This document shows positions 44,001 through 56,000 of a stretch of 64,000 bases of DNA, piece after piece; position 1 is the stretch's first letter; each line of letters opens with the position of its first letter. Where the stretch lies: the NCBI GenBank assembly GCA_008330645.1, contig VLTN01000011.1, forward strand, positions 124,001 to 188,000, read 5' to 3'. This stretch comes from Cafeteria roenbergensis. Taxonomy: Eukaryota > Sar > Bigyra > Bicosoecida > Cafeteriaceae. The notes below the pieces were generated by a model. It saw nothing but the letters and a program-made list of their open reading frames with translations. It was not told where the DNA came from and searched no databases. The translations under genes were made by a program, and so were the position numbers.

Positions 44001-47000
44001 GAGTGTCGAGCATCCTCCCGTCGGCGTGGAGCGCCCGCGGGGCGGAAACGAGTGCCGTTGTGGAGCGCTGCGGCGTCGGCGGCGTGGTGCTCTCCCACGA
44101 GGCCACCATGGCGCTGTCGGCTGTGGCTTGGGCCCGGGCAGAGGAAGCCGCGGCGGAGGAGGCTGCAGCGGCGGCGCGGGAGGCGGGGAGCGAGGCAGGC
44201 GAGCAGGCGGCGCGCGCCATGGCAGCGCACGCCCGGTCACGCGCTGACGCGGGCCTGTGGGCCGGCGCGATCCTGGCGGGCAGGGACGTGGCGAGCGTGC
44301 GGGCGGCGGAGGCCGAGGCCGCTGACGACAGCGAATGGTCCGATGGCTGGGAGGGCGACGACGACGACGACGCAGCGGCGCGCCGCGGTGGGGGCCAGCT
44401 GGACTCCAAGTCCTCGGCGAGGCACACGGCCGGAGTGCCCATGGCGCCAGGCCTGGGAAAGGGCGCCGAGGCCGTGGCTCGCAGCGTTGCCCTCGCCAGG
44501 GCGCAGGGGCGGGACGTGCGAGCCCTTCTCGCGGCAGCCGAGGCTGCTCCTGCGTCTGGAGGGGCGGCCGCGCAGAGCGGGGCGGCCGCGGGCGAGGCAG
44601 CTTCGTCCGGCCAGCCGGCGGCTCGCATCGGGTGGCTGGCCCGCACGCGCTTGGCGCGCGCATTCGCCGCCCGCGCAGCCATGATCGGGCTGGGCAACTC
44701 GCTCACGGGGGGCGAGACCGTGTGGGCGACCCCGCTCGTGAACGTGTCGCTGCTGCCCTCGGACCTGCACCTCACGGCGCGTGCTTCGCGCCGTCTGGAC
44801 ATCAACGTGACCGTTGACCTGCTCAACGCGGCGCTGGCGACCATGGCCCGGCTGTCAGAGAGCCAGCGGCAGGAGGCGCAGCGCCGCGCAGCGGAGGAGG
44901 CGCGCCAGCGCGGCCAGGAAGCGCGGGTGGCCAAGCGGCGCCTCGGCCGGCGCAAGGTTGGCGGCGGCAAGGACACGGGCGCCACGCAGCGAGAGATGGC
45001 TGCGCGCATTGCGATGGACTCGGCGAGCGACGCGGAGGCCAGCGACTCGGCGGGCAAGAGCGGTAGCGACGACTCCGCCGGCGTGCGCTCGGAGCAGCTG
45101 GACGACTCCGGGACCGACTCCTCAGGCCAGGACCACGCCGCGGAAGTTGCCGCCGGCGCGTTCCTCGAGGCCTCCCGCCTGCGAGACCAAGGCAAGGCGG
45201 GGAGTCTCTCTGCGCGTCCCTGGCCGGAGCAGCCCGCCTCGCTCCAGGAGCGCAGGGAGAACCGGCTCGAGCGGGCCAAGGACCGGCGCAGGAAGCGCCG
45301 CATGCACAGGCACGGCCTGTCGCTCGGTTCGGAGCGCCGAGGCGGCGACTACGACGGGCGTGGCGGCGATGCCCCCGCCGGCTCGCGGCGTCGGGGCGCA
45401 CGAGCCGGGACCCCGGGCGACGACGGCGGGGACCCGGACGTCGGCAGCCCGATCGCGATGGGCAGGCTGCGTTCGGGCTCCTCGGCGACGGACCCGGGCT
45501 CGGTGGGTCGAGGGGGCAGAGGCCGCGCTGGGGAAGGCGACGATGGGCCGGACGGCAAGCAAGGCAGGTCGGCCGCAGCCGCTGCTGCCGCGCGGTCTGG
45601 GGGCTGGCGGCAGGGGGGGTACGTGTTTTTGCAGAACGATACAACTGCAACGGTGTTCGTGCAGACGCCGGACATCATCAAGGATGCCGTGGCGCTGCAG
45701 CAGGGCGCCGGGACCCAGCCTGCGGCAGCGGCGCCGCGCAGCAGGCGAGAGCGCCTCCGCGCTCGTCGGGCGGCCCAGCGAGAGTCGCGTGCGCGCCAGC
45801 TGTCAGCCCACGCAGGCGGCCAGCACGCGCGTCACGCGCCCAGGGCGGCCGCGCAAGGACCGAGCGACTCGCCCCTGGCGGGGCACGCGCGGCGCGACAG
45901 CGTGGCGGCGTGGCGGCGGCGGTCGACCGCGGCCGGCAGCGGCACCGGTGAGGACAGCCTGCTCCTGTCGGCGCTTCAGAGCCTCGAGCGGCTCCGTGAC
46001 CACGCCGTTCTGGCGCTCGCCTCGGCCGGCCACGCCGCAGCAGCGTCGCTTCCCGTGGCGGCTGCGGCAAGCCTGGTCGCGCGCTCTGCCCGTGCCGCCG
46101 CCCTCGGTGTGGTGTCCGACTCTTGCCTGCCCGTGGAGGCCACGGCCGAGTTTGCCGACGTCGTGCAGGAGGCCACCCGCCCAGCCGGCTCTGCAGTCCT
46201 CGACTTTCCACCGCAACCCTTCCCCACCAGGCGCGCGGTGGGCCCGGCGTCCGCTTTGCCCCCGGCGCTGCCGGCCGAGTGCCCGCTGCAGGCCGGCACG
46301 CCGCGGTTCAGCTTGCCACCGGCGAGGCGACGCCTGTGGACCAGCGGCAGCGGGCTCGGGGCATGGGACCGCGCCCGTCTTGCGGGCCCAGTCCTGGCCT
46401 GGAGCCAAGCGCGCGCCTGCTGGCATCGCTCGTTCGGCGCCGTGTTCGGCTCGACCCTGTGCCTCTTCGACTCGGCGCCGCGCCCGCACCACGTCACGCC
46501 CCAGGAGCGCCGGTACACCGACACGTCGGAGGTGCCCCCCTGGGCCGCGCCTCTCCTCGCCGAGGCCCTCAACCTCGTGGGAAGCGACGGCGCCCTGGCC
46601 GATGGCGTGGGCGGGGCCTCGAGCGTCTCGGCAACGCAAGCAAGCCGCCGCTCAGGCCTCGGCAACCGCTCCGCCAGCTCCAGATCGCTGCTCGGCGGCC
46701 AGCCGGGCAACGCTCTCACGAGCTCGCCGGCGGCTGACGCGGTGATTCGCTCGCTTGTCGAGTCGGCGACCCGTCTCGCGCCCCCAGGGCTGGAGCTGGA
46801 GGCTGCCGTGAGGGCCTCCGCGCTCGTGGCGGCTGCCCCAGTCGAGCTCCGCGCCCGGCCGTGGGTGGTGGCCTACACGGCCACGTCCGAACCGGCCATG
46901 TGCTGCCCGTCCCCCTACGTGCTGGAGCTGCGCCGGCTCTGCCCGCTGCCCGGCGGCGCCATGGCCGTCACACCGGTGCACTCGCTGGCGTTTGCATCGC

Positions 47001-50000
47001 TGGGCGATTTCGAGTGCTGGCGTGGCGTGCTGGGAGAGCTGCTCCCGGTGATCAGCGCGGACCGGCCCCCGTCTCGGCCGCCCCTGCACCCGCTGGCCAC
47101 ATACCTTGTGAACAAGGCGCGGGTTCTCGCGCAGCGCGCTGGTGCCACGGCAATGGCGGAGGCCGTTGCCGAGGCCGCGGGCAGCCGTGCGAACACCGCC
47201 GGCGATGCCTCGGCCACTGGCGCGGCAGCACTCTCCGATTCCGCGTCTGCGCCATCAGGCTCCGCGGCGGGTGGCAGGGGCGCGTCGCGAAACCCCAGCG
47301 CAAGCAGGGGGCGCACCCGGGCCTTGGCTTCGCGCGCGCTGTCGCCGCTGCACACGTCGTCCCCGGCGTCCCGGAGCGGCAGCAGGGGCCGGCGCGGCGG
47401 CGGGGGCGGCGCCGGCGCCGGCGCCGCATCATTCAACAGTGGCGATGTGGCTCGCGGCGCCGCTGCGCTTGCTCCGTTCGCGGATGTGGCGGGGGCCCTG
47501 GAAAGTGCCTCGTGGGAGGAGATTCGGGCGACGCTTGTCGCGTTGGCGCCCGAGGCGGCTGCCGCCGGGTCGTCTGACTTGGGAGCCGATCTCACCCTGG
47601 GCCGCGAGGAGGTGTCCCGTGCCGCGTCGCTCTGGGTGCGACCGCTGATGCTGGCGTGTGGCGCGGCCTGGGCCGACCCTTGGGCGGCTGTGCAAGCCGC
47701 CGGCTCGCGACCGGGGCTCCCCGGCGTGGCGTCGTTGCCTCTGCGCGCGGGCGCAGCCAGGGACGCCGCCATGCCCCTCGTTGCCGAGGCAGTTCTGCCC
47801 GCAGCCATTGCGGCCACGGCCCGCAGCGCCATCGGCGTGGGAAGCGGGGCGCAAGACGGGCCGTGGGCAGAGCTTGCGTTCGCTCCGGCGCAGAATCGCG
47901 AGGCGCTTGCAGCCATCACAGGGACCCAGTGCCCCGTGGAGACGCTGCAAGGCGGGCGCTCAGTCAGCGCCTCCCTGGGCGACGCTGCACGCCGCCTCTT
48001 CCCGACCCCTCGCGCCGCCCTGCTTTGCTCGCCCCTCAGTGGCAGCGACTTTGCGCTTCCCGCCACTGCGGCGCTGGCCGGCCTGAACCCGCAGGCTGCG
48101 ACGACTCCGGCGTTCGACGCGGCCATCCGCGTGGCTGTGCTCGCTTCCGCTGCAAGGGGGGAGGGCGTCGCCCTGGCCACGGCCGCGCAAAACGTCGACT
48201 CGGCCGCTGCCGACGAGGCCGCTGCTGGCTCCGTCGGGGCGCTGTCGAAGCGCATCCGCACCATCAAGGACGTGCCGCTGCTGGGTCGCGCCATCGTGGC
48301 GGCAGCAACGGCGCAGGCGGACAGGCGCTGGAAGCACGCGTTCCCCGCGCTCTTCGGCCCGTCAGGCGGACCAGCAAGCCCGGGGTCGATGGCTGGCTCT
48401 GCCGCAGGGGCATCCGCTTCCGGCGACGCCGCTGGAAGTGGCATCCTCGTTGCCTCGCTCGCCCAGCGGATGCGGCCCCCGACAGGGGCTCGCTTCACGC
48501 AGCGGTCGGGCGCGTCACTTCTGGCCGCGGGGCTCGCCCACAGCGCGGCCGTGTCGCTGTGCAAAGTGGGCAGCGGCAGCGACGACGAGGACGACAGCGA
48601 CGCGCAGTGCTACGGCTTCGCGGACACTAGTGATGACGACGACTCGTCCCTGGACGACGAGCGCGACGCCGGCCGGCGCTGGTGGGAGGACTTTGAGGGC
48701 GTGCTCGACGCGGAGGAGCGGGGAGACGAGTCTGCGGCGAGCCGCCGCCGTTGGAGTGCGGCGGCCTCTGGCAGCATGGACCGCGCGGTGGCGTTCCGCC
48801 TACGTAGCGCTCACGCAGAGCTGACAGCGGTCACGTTCCTCGCCTCGTCGGACGCACTCGTGGTAGCCGCTGCGGCAGCGGCGTCACTGCCGCTCACCCG
48901 CCTCGCCAACCGCTCGAAGAACCGCGGCGCAATGCAGCGGACCCGAAGCACGGCCCTCGCTCGCTCGCAGTCCAGCAGGCACATCGCAGGCCCGCTGGCG
49001 GCGCCGACGCTTGGCGCCGTGCCAGCCTGGCTGCGCTCCGTCATGCCCCACGCCGGCAAGCGCACTGTGGCTGACTCGCCCGGCAACACGCCGCCGCCGT
49101 CGGACTTCCCCGCCCGTGCCCTGCTGCGGCTGCACCCGGGCTTGGAGGCGCGCGATGCTGCCAGCCGCGAGCAGGGCGGCTTCCTCAGCCGAGTGCGCCT
49201 CAACGCACGCCAGCTCGCCACCAGCATCGCCCGCATCGGCAGGGCGGGGCGGTCCGAGAGCATTGGCTCCGTGAGCGGGGCGGAGAACGACTCGCTCGAC
49301 GGCGGCCACGCCGCTGGCGCGGGCGGCGGCGGGCGGCGGGCGATGGAGGCGGCAGAGCTGCCGATCCGCAGCGGGCCGGCCTCGAGCCGCCGGGCCGGCC
49401 CCCTGCTGCTGGTGTCGCCGCTGCCTCCCATGTCCGTCACGCGTTCGTCAATCGCCTCTGCCAGGCGCCAGCCTGCGGAGTCGGGGTGGGCAGCAACGGG
49501 CGGGGGCAGCACCGCCTCGGCCTCACTGCGCCGCCCGTTCGTCTACTTGCTTCTGCACGACCTGATCGGCTCTGCCGTCGCGTCAGACCTGGCGTGGAGG
49601 CACGCACCTCAGAGGTCGCGCCGGCTTCTCGCGGCCGCAGCTGCGTCGTCGGGTGGGGTGGCTGCGCAGCCTCTGGCGTCGAGAATCTCGGAAACCGCCA
49701 TCGAAGAGGACGACGAGGACGAAGAGGAGGTGGGCCGTGGCCCCGGCAGTGGCACCGAGAGCGGATCCGGCTCCCGCAGCGAGCCGAGCCCGCCGGCGAG
49801 CGGCCGCAGGGTGGCGCTGCTTCAGCGCCTTGACGACGGCCACGACGTTGACGACGACGGCGACGACGAGGCCCACTCCCGGGCGCGCGCTGTGGACTCG
49901 ACCGCTGCTTCGCTGCCCCTCCCGGGCAGCGACGTCGGCAGCAGCAGCCAGGAGCCAACCACCGCCTCCGCCGCGAACCTCGAAATCGGCAGCAGAGCCC

Positions 50001-53000
50001 GGGCAGGGGAGTGGTCCGAGAGCAAGGCCAGCGCGGCCGCGCCTGCCCCCCTGGCCCCGGACCGTGCCTGGCACACGGTCACGCCGGTGCCTCCCCCCAT
50101 CTCCTCCATTCCCGCCAAGCGCAGCGCGCAGCCGGGCAAGTCGCACCCCGCCTCCTTTGCGTCCGTCGTGGATTCGGCGTGCCTGCCACCGTCCCCGCCG
50201 CCGTGCTCCCGCGTCTTCCGCATCCCCGTGGACACCTCAGGAACGTACTTCGTTCGAGGCGGCAACTCTCGCGCGACCAAGGCGCTGCTCCTTGCCGCGA
50301 CGTCCCGCCCCGAGCTGCTCGCCGACGCCACCGGCCTTGGCTTTGACGAGGGGCAGCCCCCCGGCCCCGAGGTCACGCCCAACATGCTGCGAGGGCTGCC
50401 CAAGTCCCTGGCAGCCGCGCAGGCTGCAGACATTCTGGTGCAGCACCGCGCAGGCGTGGGCGTGGTGGCCGACGTGGGCTACGTGGACTCGTTCAAGTCG
50501 CTGCGCGTTCGGTCCACGGTGCGCCTGCGGAACATGGTGGCCGTCCCTCTCATCGTGCAGTTCGAGTGGCCTGACGTCGACAGCCCCTGTATGGGGCGCA
50601 AGGCCATCCGCGTGTTCCGCCGCTTCCTTCCGCCCGGCGACAGCGTCTTCGCCCCGCTCGAGGCCGCGGCTGCGGGCTGGGTACGCGTGGTGCCCTACGC
50701 GCGGCCCCTGGCCGTGTCTACGCAGGGAGCCGGTGCGGCGGCAGCTGGCGTGATGCGCGAGGCCGCTGCCGGTGCAGCCGCTGCGGGCCAGTCCGCCGAC
50801 GCTGGAGTCCCGCAGACCCCTGCGTCGCTGGCGTCCCGCGTTGCCAGCATGGCTCTGCGCGTCTCGGAGATTCAGCGGTTTGCCCGCATGGCACGGTCCC
50901 GTGATGCCGCCGCAGCTTCGGCAGACGCCATGGCCAACGGGGGCATGCAGGCGGCAGCGGAGCGCAGTCTTCGGGCGCAGCGCAGTGGCAGGTCCGAGGC
51001 TCAGACGCTTCTGGACACGATCGACTTCCACCTCAACCAGTGCTGCCCCTCGGGCAGGCCCCCTGCCTGCGCCGGCGACGACGCGCTGACGTACCTCACG
51101 CCCTACTCCCTCTCCGCCCCAGTCCCGCTCGCCGCCCTGGACGGCACCGACCTGCTGCCGCCGGCCAAGCGCGCGGAGGACAGGCTGGGCGAGCAGCAAG
51201 ACGAGGCTCGCAGCAGCGATGACAGCAGCGACGAGTCCGACGGCGGCGCCCAAGGCGAAGCGGGCCCTCTGGGAGGCAAGCGTGCCCTTAAGGCCAGCAG
51301 GGCCGGGCGGAAGCGGGGCCAAGGCCCGGGCTGGGGCACCGGCGACGAGGAGCTGGCTCGCGCCCGTGCTGGGAGCGACGCCGCCGCGGGTGGGCTTGGG
51401 CTTGGGACCGGGACCGGGACCGGGACCGCGGGCGGCGCCAAGGGGCGGGCAGCGTCGGACAAGGACGCAGCTCGAGCCGCACGCGCGGTGGCGGCAGGCG
51501 GCGGGTCGGCAGTCCAGACCTGCACGCCGGTGCTCCGGTACTTCCACATCCAGGGGTCCGGGGCCAGTGGGTGGGCGGCCCGCCGCTCGGCAGATGCCGC
51601 CAGGCTGGGCTCGCTGGCGCTGCTGAGGTGCGACGCGGTGGAGACCAGCATCGGCGCCACCCCGTCGGGCATCGACCCGACCGCGGGCATCAACGCCAAG
51701 GTGGCGGGCGTCGCAACGCCCACGGCTGGCAGCGTCGCTGCTCGGGTGGCCGCCTCCGCGCAGCATCCCAACCTGACCGGCACGCCCTCGGGCGCCGACT
51801 CCCGTCGGTCGGCTGGCCGCATCGACAGCTTCGTCTGCTCGGTGCACGTGCGCCGGCCCATGCCCCCCGACGGGGCCATTCAAGAGGCCGCACGCGACCC
51901 GGCTGAGAGGCTGGAAGAGGCCTCGTGGCGCGCCAAGACCAACGTGCGGTTCACGCAGCGGCCTGAGGTCGCCTCCGACGCCGGCAGCGACGTGTTCACG
52001 ACGACCGTCACGCTGTCGGCCGCGCTGCGCGTCGAGAACCTCCTCCCCAGCCGCGTGGTGTTTGCGCTGGGCCTGGCGCACAGGCCTGCGCCGCTCGACG
52101 CGGCGCTTGCCCAGCGTGCCGTGGTTCGCCGCGGCGTGGGCTGCATCGCCCGGCTGCTTGTGGCGCCCTCGCTCGCAGGCACGCTCGGCCCGGGCGACCA
52201 GAAGGACGTGCTCTTCTTCCCGCCTTGGATGCTCGACGGCACCTCGCCCCCCGGCCCCATGGACTTGGCCCCTGGCCCGCCGAGGCAGCGCCCAGCGACA
52301 AGCCCTGGCCCGCGGCGCGTCGGCGAGGCGCTGGCCCAGGACGAGGCATCGTACGCCGACTACGGCCCAGCGACCAGGCGCGACGCCGACGCCGTCGGGC
52401 AGAGCGCCGGCGCCGCCGACGGCACGGCAGCAAGCATTTCCCAACGAGACGTTCGCCGCCTCGGATTCCGGGCGCTGCAGCGGCGCAGCGCCCCGCTCGT
52501 GTCGCTCCCCGTCTTGGCGCTGCACCTGGCCTTGCCGGGCATGCGCTCCTGCTACGCCAGAGCAGTCGTACCGCTGAAGAACTCCTCCAGGGCTGCGGCG
52601 GAAGCCGTGCGCCGCGCGACGCTCGGCTCGCGCTGGCTCTCGTCCAGAGAGGCCGCCAAGATCTCGGTTACAGGCGCTGCCGGGGCCACGTCGAGCGTGC
52701 ACGTGTGGCCGCTGGGCGCCATCCGGTCCGCCGCCGCAGCGGGCGAGCACCCGGCCGCTTGGGCGCTGGCCGCCGCCCGCATGCTGCCCAAGGCAGTTCG
52801 GACCCGGCTCTCGACGATCCAGCGCCTGGAGCGCGAGCTGCTCGAGGCGCAGTCAGCCGTCCTGGACGAGGAGTCGCGGCAGTGCGACATGAACAGGGTC
52901 ATGAGGCTGGCGCTCGGCACCGGGTCAGGCGGCTCGCGAGCGCGGGCTGCCACCGCCGGTGCCGTGATGGGGCCGGGGAGGCGACCTGCGTCTCGGGGGG

Positions 53001-56000
53001 GGCTGGTGCAGGGCCACGCCGGCCACACGTCGACGGCAGGCATGTCGCTCGGCATGCCGCAGCGCCTGACCGATTCCCTGTCGGCGAGCCGGGAGGGGAC
53101 GTCCTCCGCCGAGGACCGGGGAGCCGGAGGCGCTGGTCCGGAGGCGGGCCCCGTGAACCCGGACGCCGAAGGCAGGGCCCGGGGGCGGCTCGCGCCGGTG
53201 CGGGCCTCTGCGCTCTCGGCGGCGCAGTTCGGATCGGGCGACTCGTCGGACTCGCTCTCCTCCAACGACGACGACGACAACAGCGACTCTGGCTCCGACG
53301 ACGTCGGCCTCGGCTACCAGCGCGCGGCTCCGGACGCCCATGAGCAGGTGTGGGCTGTGGACAGCGCCGACGACGTTGGCCTGGCCAGCGGCGCAGTTGA
53401 GCCCATCACGGCCACGGGGCCAAGCGGAAGCGGCCCCGTCCGCTCCCTGCTCCGCCTGGCCGCGCTCGAGTCCGAGTCGCTGGCCCTGCAGGCGCTTGCC
53501 GGGGGGCTCGGGTCAAGCCGGGCGGGCGACCCGGACGACATCTTGGCCGCGGCAGAGGGCTTTGCAACGGGGCTGCGCCTTGCTCCGCTTCGCATCGAGG
53601 TGGAGCGGACGTGCGCCGCGCTGGCCAACGGCCTTGGCAGGCTTGACGGGGCAATGGCCACGGGCCTGGAGTCCCTGGCCAGCGAGGAGGGCCGGGCCAA
53701 GGACGTCGCCGCCCGCCTTGCCAGCATGGCCGCCCGCGCCTCGCATATCCGCCTTTCGGTGCCTCTGTGGGTCACCAACCGAAGCGGGGCGCCCGTGCAA
53801 GTTGCGCCGGCCGCCGACGGGCGCAAGGGCCAGGAGATGACCGTCCTGCAGCCCCCGCCGCTGGCTCGCATGCTTCGAGCGGAGCAGGCCCGGGGCGCGC
53901 CTGCGGTGGACCCGGCCCGCGGGGCCCCCGTTGCCCCCGGAGGGCCCGGGTGGCCGTGGCGCGACGACTCGCCCCCCGCCACCGAGGCCGCCTCCTCCGC
54001 GCGGCCCTCCATCGCGCCCGCTGCCAGCGCAGCGGGGTCTGCCTCCGGCGGCAGCGCCATCGCAGCCTCGGGCAGCAACGCGGGCAGGCAGAGCATTGCT
54101 GCCAAGTCGGGCGTGTACCGCCTCACCCAGGGCCAGGGCCTCCACGCCCAGAGCTCCGCGCGCCGGAAGCGGGCCCGGCTCGACCCCCGGGAGGCCGAAA
54201 TGGTCAGGCTGTGGGCGGAGCAGGGCACCCAGGCTCTGCTCGGCGGCGGTGGGCTCCTGCTTCGCGCGGAGCAGGCGGAGGGCGCTGGCCCTGGGCCCGA
54301 CGGCGCGTCGAGCCTCTCTGGCGTCGACGGAGCGGCGTTGCCATCGCCCGACTCGTCGGCCGACCTGCGCGGCCGCGATGAGCACGACGTTGCCACCGAA
54401 GCGGCCCGGCTGCTCCGCGGCTCCATGCTCGTCGCCTCGCACGCCAAGGCCCCGACGGAGAGGCTCAACACGGCGCTGGGCTTCCCTCGCCTGCCTGCCG
54501 CTGTGCCTGTCACGGCGGTGCCGCTGCTCCTCGTCGCCTTCCCGGGCCTCACGGAGTCGACCGTCCCGCCCTGGGCCACCGGCGCCCCGCCCGACGTGCT
54601 CTTGCTGCCGTACGCTCGCAAGCGGGCGCAAGCCCTCCGGGCGTTTGGCGCGCCTCCGTCCCCAGCCCACGGCGCGGGCGGGGCCGCGAGCCGACGCGCC
54701 TCGGGCGCAGCCAGCGGCGGCCGCGCGAGCCGGCCGGCCTCCACGGACGGGGCGGCCGCGCAAGAGGCGGAAACGGCGGCGGCCGCAGCGGCCGCAGCGG
54801 CTGCAGCGGCGGCGAGTCCTGTGACGGGATCCGACGCTCTGCGGGACGCCGCGCTGGCCGAGCGCCAGCGGCTGCAGGAGCGCGGAGTGACGGATGCCAG
54901 CGAGGCGCGCGCCGAGGCCGAGGCGGCCCACGCCGCGGAGGAGCGCAGCCGGGCCGCGGAGCGGGACAGGCCCAGGAGGGCTGTGTGCCTCCGCCTTCTC
55001 GGCGACGGCAACCCGTGGAGCGACCCGTTCAGCGTGGAGACGGGGGGAGACCGGTACGTGGTGGTCTCGGGCGCCGCGGGCGTTGGCCTCGAGGAGACGG
55101 TGCGGCGGGCCGGCGGCTCCGTCGTGGCGGACTGGTCGGCCGCGCTGCGAGGCGCGCGCGAGGCCGCTCTGTCGCTGGAGGAGCGCCCCTCCACCCCTGA
55201 CTGGGGCCGTCGAGTCATCGCCGGCTACGCAGGCGCCGGCGCAGGCGCAGGCGCCGTTACGGCTGGAGCGTCCCTGCATGCCAGCCGGCCAAGCATGGCC
55301 ACCTCCGCTGCGCTCTCCGCGGCCGTGGGGGTCTCGGGCACGTCCGGCCAGGGCACCAGGGCCGCTCTCGTCGCCGCGCGCGCCGTGGGCCGCTCCCAGG
55401 GCACCTCCTCCTCGCCTCGCAGCCCCGCAGGCGCGGCGCGCGACCCGGCAGAGCCCCGTCGGAGCAACTTCGGGTTCCCCTCCTCGTGGCGGGGGGCCGG
55501 CAGCCCCAGTGGCGCGCTTTCCCCGACAGGCTCCTTCGCGGTGCGCGGGCCCGCGGGCCAGCCTCTCATGCTGCGTTCCCGCCGCGTGGGCGTGCCCTGG
55601 GCCCTGGCCCTGCCGCCACCGGACCCCAGCGACCCGCTGCCGCCGCTGCCGCTGCAGCAAGGTCGCATGTTCGCCCTCACGCTCGTCTCCGCGACTCCGC
55701 TCCCGCTGCCCCGGGGCAGCTCCAGCTTCAACCGCAGGGCGGCCATGCGCGCCAGCGCTCGCTGCGAGTTCGACGTTGCTGTGCACGTGGACAACGCCAG
55801 GGGCACGTTTGCGGGCGTGACGCGCGTCGCCACGCTGCTGCCGCGCTGCATCGTGGTCTCGCGCCTGGGCCTGCCCGCTCGGGTGCGCCAGGCGTCCGAC
55901 GACGCCTCCCACGTGCCAACGCCTGCGGCCGTGGGCCTGCCCTCGCGCCGCCGCGTCAACGACTCTCGCGCCGAGGCAATCGTGTCCGCTGTTGTGTCGG

